This document shows positions 24,586 to 33,305 of a DNA stretch of 64,000 nucleotides, one piece after another (position 1 is the stretch's first letter; the number at the start of each line of letters is the position of its first letter). The notes beneath the pieces are model-generated. The model did not search any database and had not been told where the DNA came from. It saw only the letters and a list, made by a program, of their open reading frames with translations. The DNA comes from Neckera pumila. Its lineage: Eukaryota; Streptophyta; Bryopsida; Hypnales; Neckeraceae. The stretch lies in NCBI GenBank assembly GCA_963969595.1, contig OZ018410.1:44435413-44499412 (forward strand), in the 5' to 3' direction. The translations under genes were made by a program, and so were the position numbers.

Positions 24586-25003
24586 ACCAATTTCAAAGAC
24601 AAATTTATAGAATGTTAATTCATGATTGAAGATGCCAAAGGCACAAAAAACTATAAATTAGAAGAGATGGATTTTGTAGAATATGTAAGTTTTAATAACA
24701 ATGAAATGTGAAAGAATCATTTAAGATCAAATCCAAGGATGTGTGAGGGGAAAAGAAAGGAGCCAAAGTACCCTTCATACCTTTAAGCTTGGGAGGAAGC
24801 TCAAAGATAGGATACATAATAACAAACATTGAAATCATCAATCCAATTTCAAATTATACTGCATCCATGATATATGTCCGTTTGTTTCAAACAACCCTAG
24901 AGCATTTTAACTCTTTTATATATTCACACCTCTTGCACTTGTAAAGATCATTGCTTGCTTTCTAATGCTGCTATTTGCCTGTAACTTTATTTAACACTTC
25001 AAT

Positions 25004-26130
25004 ATGGCTACTATTGTTGCAAGAGGTCATAAGATTCCATTTATTTTACTATTAAGTAGTGAAGTTTTTGTACATGTACCTGCCAGTCTCCTTCAGGTCT
25101 GCTTTGAATTCTCCCCTTCTTCTATTGTCATAGAAGAAGAAGTCCAAGGTGACTATGGCGTTGTTAAAGAATTGATCTTGCAATCAAGATGTAGCTAGTG
25201 ATCATTAAAGGGTCTATTGGCTTTTATTTGCAGGGTGTTTTAGAGTTTATGGTCTCTCATCCAAGTTTTTGCCAACTTCAACTGATATATTAATATCCCT
25301 TTCTGATAATTCAAATGTTGAATGCCCACTGGTACGTCCAATCAAAGTGGAATTTCTAGCTAGTGGATGTTCTGAGAACACAATTATGTTCAGTGTCAAC
25401 AATATCAAACGAGAGTCTCTAGAAACAGTAATAGAGCTATCTAGTGATTCTGAAGGCAACGCACCAATTCAAGTTTGTCAACCTTCGTCTCTTCAAATGT
25501 TGCTTTTCCACCCACTATTCATCAGTTCCTATTGCCTTTTGTTCTTCCTTTAGTAGTCTTCTATGCTGGGATCATGGAATGAACTTGTTCAAATTAATTT
25601 TGATGTCATTGAATATCAGAACGTCCAATTTCTCCCAGCTAGATTTAATGGCAACGTTTTCTTTGAGCTACCGCCATGTTGTAAATCTACATGTGGATGG
25701 AGGGCATAAATAAACAATACACTACAAGGGAGTAGTGTCAATTCCGACATTTTTTTGTCAATTTTTTGTCAGTTTGGAAATGATTTTGTCAGTTTTTTGT
25801 CAATTTGGACATTTTTTTGACAAAATTCTGTCAATTTGAACATTTTAGTCATTTAAAACATATCAATTCGGACACTGTTTTCTTGTAGTGATATGACGGT
25901 CATGCATGGAGTCGCACCATGACCTCTAACATCCATAATGATTTAGGTTTAAAGTTCCAAAAGTCACATTGAATTTGGCATTTGATTTGTGAGAACCTAA
26001 GATGCGACTACCACACACGAGCTTCAAAAAATAACAAAATTGAACGGATTGGACTATCTCAAACATCCTTTTAGCATAGGCCAAATTCCTCCACCAACGT
26101 CTTACGCATGTGGTTATGGTGACTCAAGAG
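25004..26130 (+). pseudogene. Degenerate gene with a GCM/WRKY-like zinc-finger region
   Basis: A coding remnant transcribed away from the methyltransferase-like gene. After a good acceptor (tttatttgcag, about 25222-25232) the frame reads VYGLSSKFLPTSTDILISL on to KRESLETVIELSSDSEGNAP, which includes an acidic hydrophobic stretch like a SUMO-interacting motif. From 25560 the text is WNELVQINFDVIEYQNVQF then LPARFNGNVFFELPPCC. A 171 bp CACTA element follows. Beyond it come GINKQYDGHAWSRTMTSNIH, NDLGLKFQKSH and, past a stop in place of a cysteine, WHLICENLRCDYHTRAS. The W-x-x-R/T-T-S-N-H, C-x-H-L-x-C, C-x-Y pattern resembles the GCM domain of the WRKY-GCM1 zinc-finger group. At least one frame change and several stops make it a pseudogene. 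A frame at 26324-26599 may be a further eroded part. Confidence 0.45.
25720..25890. mobile_element. CACTA-type MITE, 171 bp, target duplication ATA
   Basis: The ends are CACTACAAG and CTTGTAGTG, perfect inverted 9-mers of the classic plant CACTA type, extending imperfectly inward (gtgtcaattcc against ggacactg). The flanks are ata at 25717-25719 and ata at 25891-25893. The interior is built from repeats of 'ttttttgtcaatttgga'. Removing it joins the GINKQ and YDGHAW coding text on either side. Confidence 0.88.
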
Positions 26131-27299
26131 GAGTACTTGCCACTGGTCCTTGCCCCTCCAAAGTTAACATTGGAGGAGAGGATGGCGGGAAAGTTTCACA
26201 ATCAGTTAATTGATTCTTAGGTACTGCTAGCCTCCCACTTGGAAGCCTCCAAATATTTCCATTCGCACTTCTAGTGTCTCAGAACCATACATACAAAACT
26301 CAGCACTTCTAATTTAGATCTTTATGAAGGAGCAGGCTACCAGCACTTCCATGGTCCATACTCTCCATATGCATGGCAACCAAGCTGCTATGAAGTGGAA
26401 TGATGAAGATGTACGACCGTGTAGAACGGTGAAGATGTGCAATGTTGCCATTAAAGAGTGGCCCTTGCTTGAACTAAACTATCCAGAACAATTAAGATAT
26501 TTAAACAATATAAGACTTTCAAGGATCTTTTGCCCAAGTCCTTCTACCAATGAATCCTTTCAACGTTGTACTTGGCCCTTATTTGAGTATGTCTATTGAA
26601 AATAGGGCATTTTAGAAAAATTGCACTTTGGTCTTGGTTCATCAATAAAGAATAAAGACATTGTTGATAAAATAGCAACAACAATACAAAAGAATGGAAG
26701 GGATAGGATGGCAACAAATATTAAATTAGGGCAGCTAGCTTGCAATGAAATTTCAATTTGTTCAATCATGATAATTTTGCTCACTTAGATTCATAGTGGT
26801 TTGCAAATTTTTCTACAAATTCTAGTAGCAAATTCATAATAATCATATGACACAGGTGATTTGAAATTATCGTTGTCACATCGGTCAAGTTAGGATCATT
26901 GGACATCTCGGATAGACAGATGTATTGGAAAATTTGGGCGGATTGGATGGACAATGTAACTACCTTAAAGTAGCCACATTGGATAGATTATGGTTATTGG
27001 ATGTCTTGGACAAGTGGGCAAATTGAACGATTTGGACGGACAATCCGTCCAATGTGATAATTATGTTTTAGATGGTAGTTTTAACATCCAACTAAATGTG
27101 TATTTAAAAAATTTATGTATCTTATTTTGAAATTGGAATTATTACATTATGTCAACCTAGATTTTTCTTCAAAATTTTTATTAATATAATTATTTTCACT
27201 TATTATAATTACATAATTAGCTTGAAAACGGGCTTGAGATTGGATTTGTGATCTAAGTAGCCTTGCAAATTATAGTACAGAAGGCGTGAAAGGACGCGT

Positions 27300-28730
27300 T
27301 TTGTGCTGATGGCCATCCGAGGAAGGTGATTTCTGTTGTATTCCCAAATTTCCAACATAAATGTAAGCCCATGCTAGACCATAATGCTTGTCTTTGTAAT
27401 GCACTTTGGAAGCTATTCCTCATGTTCTTCTCATGTACACTTCAAGGTTGGACATATGTTGATGCTGTCCAAGGCAAGTGTGTCCCCTCAAAAATCAGCA
27501 AGCACGACGACAAAATCAAAGATCTATCCAAAGTTTCCGTGGCCGCAACTTGACTTTATGGATTGGCAACACGCTCTCTCACGGTAAGTATGCACCCAAC
27601 TCCGCGGCCTTCCAATTTGCAATTTATTTATTGAGAACTTGAAGAGAATGCAATCCAACGGATTTATTCATATCCATTTCATTTCAGGTTCCAAATGTGG
27701 ACGGCAGGACAATTGATAGCCTTGTATGCTATAGAAAGAGGCCAAAAATTGCAAAGGAGTGCAATGGCCTTCGACAGGTTCTCAGATTCTTGCCCATTTT
27801 CCTCTCTTTTTTATTGTACTTTGTTCCGCTTGGTGCTTGAGGTTCTCATCAAAAGTGGAGTATGGGGCCGGAGCGTTTCACGTGTGTTCCCGTTCGGCGA
27901 AGCTAGGTTGCATCATTCAATCTTATCATGCGGAAGCGCCAAAGCAACGAGGATCCAGGGTTCTCGGCATCTTTTGCCTTCTCGTGAAATGGCCTCACAG
28001 ATCTATTATTTCCATAAACCAAAGTACCAAAGAGCTTATGGTTTCATCCGCAGGCCTTTGGATAAATACAAGCCTCAAGTCCGCAAATTGTTCCGAGTGC
28101 TTGCGGAGGTCAAAGGACGGAATCGCTCCATTGGCCAGGGACACCGGCGGAGCGCAAGCCCGCGCACTAGTGTTGGACCCCTTGCGCTCCATGGAGGTTC
28201 CGGAATCCCAGGGGTTCAAAAGGAGCCCTCAACGGTGTAAACAAGACAAACTTGTTGAAACGGTGGTATTCCGTAAGCCGTCTTCTTATTTGTTTCTAGG
28301 CCCTGAAGGATTTCAGACCGCAGTCTGAACGTGAGAGTGCCAAGTTTGTAGAACACCGCCATTTCAACAAAATATTGGTTTCCAACGATTGGATGAAACC
28401 TTTCTAAATCTATTGAACAGTAGTGTGCGGCTTGACTAGCTGATTGCGTCTAGAAGGAAGGATCGGGAAACATATCTCCAACCAAGGTGTTGCCTCCTTG
28501 CATCTTGGAACCAACGGAAGAGGGCACAGTGGGAGCAAAGCGGGCCCCTGCAGATACTGATATCCTTGTCCATTATCCTCTCCTTTTTGTCGCACACCTG
28601 CAAATAAATTCATTCTGCTTGGTACTTGAGATGAGCTTGTAGAAAAAGGGGTAGTCCATATGCCGTCTTCCCATTTGTTCTAGGCCCCAAAGGATTTCAA
28701 ACCGCACGGTCTAAACGAGAAAGTGCTTAC
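27300..28730 (+). other. Core of the inverted repeat: gene-like, internally duplicated sequence
   Basis: This is less AT-rich than its surroundings, with overlapping frames of up to 189 residues at 27695-28328, none recognised. Two blocks occur twice in the same order. 'cagattcttgcccattttcc' (near 27785) with 'cttggtgcttgagg' recurs in changed form near 28560-28635. 'ttctaggccctgaaggattt' (near 28295) recurs as 'ttctaggccccaaaggattt' near 28677. It looks like a captured and duplicated gene fragment or UTR rather than a working gene. Confidence 0.4.
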
Positions 28731-29244
28731 CTAAGACCTAGCATATTAGATGACAATTTTGTAAGTAGCTTATGGAAAAAGAAGGAATTTTATGAGATAA
28801 AAGAGCTGAAAAGGAAGAAATTACATATATATATGTCTAGTATGTTAACTAACTAGAGGCTAACTTGTATTTTTTTTATACAAATTCTTGATAGGATTCT
28901 AATCTATGCAAACTATGCACCATTGAATTTAGGGTACCCTACCATCACGCAAAATTGATAAGCAAAGATGGTTGAGTTGGAGTGACAAACACTTACTAAA
29001 CATGACAAATAGTCCCAAGCTAGAATGCTGTCCACAAAGGAAGGTGGAAGGGAGGATGCTGTCAAGAGCTAGAATTTCCTTGGAATGGCAAATTGATTAG
29101 GGTTTTCCAAATTTGAATGATAATTTTCTGTAATTACTCACCTTTAGCTATTGAATTTGCTCTCCTCATGGTAATGGCTATTGCAATTAGGCTCCTTGCA
29201 AAAACGGTGATTGCTTTTCAATCTTTGGGCATGGATAAAGAACT
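28731..29244. other. AT-rich remainder of the inverted-repeat core
   Basis: Nothing recognised except a short plus-strand frame (29117-29302) that runs into arm B and ends MDKELYYNLQGCLDHKS. Arm A, read on its minus strand, gives the related LYYNLQGYLDHKSNLKPVF. Confidence 0.35.
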
Positions 29245-29443
29245 CTATTATAATCTACAAGGGTGCTTGGATCATAAATCAATTTTCAAGGTAATTATAT
29301 AATTCTAATAAATTAAATAAATTTTATTAATAAATTTTGTGAAAAAACAACTAGACCGACACATCATAATAACTACACATTTAGTTGGTAGTTAAAACTA
29401 GCATTTCAAACATAGCTATTACATTGGATGGATTGTCCATCCA

Positions 29444-30536
29444 GGGTGAATGCAAGAAACACTTGTACTATTTTACGTCACCGTCTTGAACTTCAGGGAG
29501 GATGATTTTTCAACAGATATTGTACTGAAGACCTGAATTCATGCCTACGTACCACAATCATAAATATTACGTATATTTTCACGCACTGAATTAGTGTCGT
29601 TAAAATCTTTATTAAAAGTGTAAAATTTATGTACTTGAATTATATAAATTTGGTATCCAAAATGCACCTAAAACTGTATTGATATCAGTACAACAATCGT
29701 ATGTTATTGATAGGCATTGTTTATGCACTGATTTAGTGTGTAAAAATACACGTAATATGTACAATTATGGTATGTAGGTATGAATTCACAACTTCAGTGT
29801 TCTATTTGTAAGAACCTATGAACCTTATAAATTAGAGATGACACCCTGCATGTTGATTTTTTTTTGGGCATAACTTCTGCATTTTGAATCAAAATGACTT
29901 AAGATTTATAAAAAGGTGAACATGACTATAATACACTTTGCCTAATTTTTTTGCAATTTGAAAAAAATGGTTTATTGTCCAAATATAGCCCCCAATTTCA
30001 TATCACATTTGCCAATTTGGAGGATTCTAGTACTATTTAGTACCTAAAAAATTGAATTTGAGGCTGGAATTTGGAAAGAAAGGTCTTCTAGTAGACTTAT
30101 AGCTATGCAAGGAAGGAATTCTAAAAATCATTAATTTTGTATTGTGTGGAAGTCCACAAAAAGAGCTTCTTTCTTCTTATATTTCAAAATACATAAAATA
30201 TTATTTTGGTGGTTCTTTTGGTGAATGACCACCTCCATAGAATTATTACAAACGTCCAATTTTGTTTTGTTTTATTTAATTTTTTTTCCTATTTTTAACT
30301 AATTAAAGCATCAAAGTGTCTATTTTCTTGAGATTTGGCACTTTTCTAGTTCTCCCACTTAGAGAATTTTTCTATGCTTTTCCTTCCATAGATATCTTCA
30401 TTTTAAAGGTATATACATTGCCCATATTTTAAAAGAAGTTTAAAATTTGTTTTTTGAATTTTAAAGTACTCCAAGAAAAAAAGTATGAGTAATGTGAAAT
30501 CACAACAAACTCAACAAGTGTTTCTTGCAATCACCC
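29444..30536. mobile_element. 1,093 bp TIR element inserted in arm B, target duplication TCCA
   Basis: Termini GGGTGAATGCAAGAAACACT and its near complement AGTGTTTCTTGCAATCACCC are flanked by tcca on both sides (29440-29443 and 30537-30540). Arm A has one tcca and no insert at the aligned point, which proves an insertion. There is no transposase frame. The superfamily is uncertain because 4 bp duplications are unusual for plant DNA transposons; a longer degenerate duplication is possible. Confidence 0.82.
29524..29799. mobile_element. MITE nested inside the 1,093 bp element, about 276 bp
   Basis: Left ACTGAAGACCTGAATTCATG pairs with right 'tatgaattcacaacttcagt', and further inward 'cctacgtacca' pairs with 'tggtatgtagg', 'ttacgta' with 'tacacgtaa' and 'gcactgaattagtg' with 'gcactgatttagtg'. 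The target duplication is unclear. Confidence 0.6.
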
Positions 30537-30975
30537 TCCAAACCTTCTGATTGTCCGCCTATCTTGGACATCCAATGACTATAATCTGCCCAATATGACT
30601 ACTTTAAAGTAGTCACATTTTCTGTTTGGTTTGCCCAAATTGTTTGATAAGTCTGCTTGTCTAGGACGTCTAATGATTCTAATTCAATCAATGTGACCAC
30701 AATGATTTCAAACCACCTACATCATATGATTAGTATAAATTTGCTACCTATTTTATAGACAAATTTACAAACTTGGTTGAATCTATGTGAGTAAAATTAT
30801 TATAATTGTACAAATTGAAATTTCATTACAAGCCACCTTGATCTAGTCTTTATTGCCATCATTTCCCGTGGCATTCACTACTAGAAAAATCCATCTCCGT
30901 TTGAACATAGATTTCGCATAGTTTTGTTGATAGGAAGAGTTGATTAGGATGGCCGCCACATGGGCAACTTTAGAA

Positions 30976-31053
30976 GGTTGGAGGCAAGGTTTGAACCTTG
31001 AACCTCTTGGCTAACAACCAAGGACTCCAACCATTGCACCATGGTTGGAGTCC
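30976..31053 (-). repeat. tRNA-Asn-like (SINE-type) segment inside the CACTA element
   Basis: On the minus strand a box-A-like 'tggtgcaatggttgg' is followed by a perfect anticodon arm (cttgg, loop ttgttag, ccaag; anticodon GTT, Asn). A T-arm-like 'caaggttcaaaccttg' with a box-B core follows, one base short in the loop. Acceptor strands do not pair, so it is not a working tRNA gene. The first part (31022-31053) also forms a 12 bp hairpin. Confidence 0.45.
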
Positions 31054-31065
31054 CTTGTTAAGAGA

Positions 31066-31490
31066 AGGTAGTTTACTTGTATTTATTTATTTTTGTCTCT
31101 ATTTTTGCAAATTCAGCAGACTTTGGAGGCTCATATCTCCTTCATGGTAAGTTCTTTTTTCATGAAACTTGTTGGAAAAAGTAGATACTCAAGTCTAATT
31201 TTAGTGATAAAATTCTCAATTTTTTGTACCATGTTTTGAAAGTCTGACAAGCATTTTACTAAAGGGGGTTTGGCCAAAGTTAGTTAGTTGTATTTATTCA
31301 TTTTTTGTGTCTATTTTGCAAATTCAGCAGACTTTGGAGGCTCATATCTCCTTCATGGTAACTCTTTTCTCCATGAAACTTGTTGGAAAAAGTAGATACT
31401 CAAGTCTAGTTTTAGTGGTAAAATTTTCAATTTTGTTTAACATGTTTTGAAAATTTGTCAAACATTTTCCTAAAGGGGGCTCAACCAAAA
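31066..31490 (+). repeat. Two tandem copies of a roughly 210 bp unit
   Basis: The phrase 'cagcagactttggaggctca' and about 180 further bases (tgttggaaaaagtagatact; ctaaaggggg) occur at 31066-31279 and again at 31280-31490 with high identity. No coding sense. Confidence 0.85.
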
Positions 31491-32699
31491 CTTACAATGT
31501 AATAGTTCCATTTTTGAATAGTTCGAATTTAGAAGTTCAAATAGACCAAATTTAAAAGTTTTAATAGTTGAAAAGTCACATTTTGAATAATTCAAAACTT
31601 AAAGTTCATATTTGAACCCTAATTAATTTACCATTGTCTCCTGAAGGAATCAAATATTTTTCTTCAAATATTATGTTTTTTTGGAAATGTGAAGTTTTGA
31701 TTTGCTGTATTTTTACTTGTAATTAAAAAATGTGATGAACCTTAATTTTTGTTCCATGTAAGCATCTTAGTGATAAAATTACCAATAGGATCCTTTTTTA
31801 GTGCAATTTCCTAAAAAAATCATTTTTAAAAGGTTAAATTGGTTTGCTAGAATAACTATTTGGATTATTGTGCTTTAATTCCATCCCAAAGCTATAAATA
31901 GTCTATTTTTTTACAATCTTGATTATCTTTGACAATTTTTTAAAGACTGAAAATGAAGAGCTGTCTTTTTCAATTTTTTTCTAGAGAGTTTAAATTCAAT
32001 TCTGCAATACAAATTTTCTTTATCTCAGAGTCCTTAGTGCAAAAATTTCCACAAATGACAATCAAAGTCATTTGAAATTACAAGCTAGCATTAGAAAAAA
32101 AAATTCTTTCTTTATTTGAATGCTAATGTGTCTTAGCTTCCAATTTGTGCAGTCAAACTTCATGAAATTTAGTTTAGCATATGATCTAAGAGTCTAAGAA
32201 AAGTGAAGTACAAGATCTTATGGTTTGGCCAAAAAAAATATCCTTCCTAATTTCTTGGATGAATGCAGCTAAAAAAGAAATTTTGAATGTTTTCTGGTAG
32301 AAAAATGGCTTCAGCAATATAGGGCTTGCAAAATTCAATGTTAAATTAGAAGTGTGAATAGTTCAAAATTTGAACTTCTTTAATTCAAAACTTAGAATTC
32401 AAATCAAATTGTAAATTTGAACACTAACCAAATTATTATCTATAAAAAATAGAATGAGACTTGCATTAGAATTAGAATTTCAATTGACTTGAATTGAATC
32501 TAAATTTGAATTTTCATTAAGTTATTTGAAATAGAAATTGTGTTCAAATCAAACTTGAATTAAATTTGAATTTGAATAAAACTTTGATCAAATTTTAAGC
32601 TAGAATTGTAATTATTGCATTTCATTGGAACTTGAATCAAATTCAAAATCAAGTTCTATTTGTTAAAATTTGATTAAATCCAAAATCTAAATTTATGCT

Positions 32700-32955
32700 C
32701 TGCAAAAGATTCCAAATGATTTCAAAATATTTTGGAAGATTTCAAAAGATTCTAAATGATTATATTAAAATTCTAATAGATTTTAATAGATTTCAAAAAA
32801 ATTCCAATAGATTTGAAAGATTTTAGTAGATTTTTAAAAGATTCTAGCAGATTTTGATAGGTTTTCAAAAGATTCTAGAAGATTCCAAAAGATTTTGAAA
32901 GAATCAAAAGATTCCAATAGATTCCAAAAAGATTTTTGAAAGATTCTAAATTTTT
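32700..32955 (+). repeat. Degenerate short-unit array (gattnnaaaa)
   Basis: About twenty variants of 'gattccaaaa', 'gattttgaaa' and 'gattctaata' follow one another with 9-13 bp spacing. This is a decayed minisatellite inside the CACTA element. Confidence 0.65.
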
Positions 32956-33305
32956 CTAAAAAACTACTTGAAATTGGTTAGAGTCTTTGTATTTTGTTGA
33001 TTGTACATTTTAAATCAACAATTTTGGGTAATTTATATTGATTGGAAGACAAAATTTTAGTTGATTGATCATTGTATAATTGAAATCAACATAAATCTTT
33101 GTTGTTCAAGCAATCTATGTTGATTGTTCAAAGAAAATGGACAAATGTGCCGTAGTAGCATATATATTTGCTAAAATCAACAAAAATCAACACAATCTAT
33201 GGGAAAACGGGCCCCCTTTTCTAGTAGTGATTCTTTTGTATTGTTGTCGCCATCTTATCAACCATACAGTCTTCATTTAAGATTTTTTGATGAACCAACA
33301 CCTAG

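Larger units (their letters stand above)
30876..33229. mobile_element. CACTA-type non-autonomous transposon, 2,354 bp, target duplication ATT
   Basis: The ends are CACTACTAGAAAA and TTTTCTAGTAGTG, perfect 13 bp inverted repeats, with att on both flanks (30873-30875 and 33230-33232). The aligned site in arm A contains a single att and no insert. The subterminal right end is rich in 'ttgatt/aatcaac' words, like the subterminal repeats of CACTA elements. It has no transposase frame. Its cargo includes a tandem duplication (31066-31490), a tRNA-like segment (30976-31053) and a degenerate array of gatt-type units (32700-32955). Confidence 0.88.
26630..33305. mobile_element. Large inverted-repeat structure (arms 26.63-27.26 and 29.25-33.30 kb)
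   Basis: Arm A (26630-27262) aligns in inverse orientation with arm B (29245-33305) once two insertions are removed from B. Shared words include cacatttagttgga/ggt, ggattgtcc, gacatccaat, ctactttaa(a/g)gtagt, caaattgaaatttcatt and cttttgtattgttgt. Arm identity is roughly 70 per cent by eye. The original structure was about 3.2 kb with arms of about 0.6 kb around a core of about 2 kb (27.26-29.25). Long arms around a less AT-rich core suggest a Mutator-like element with captured sequence, or a plain inverted duplication. No target duplication or transposase was found at the outer ends, so boundaries are approximate. Confidence 0.65.

Noticed and set aside
27695..28328. 181- and 189-residue frames as real genes
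   Set aside because: Two overlapping frames, no recognised domain, internal duplications and location in an inverted-repeat core argue for captured fragments.
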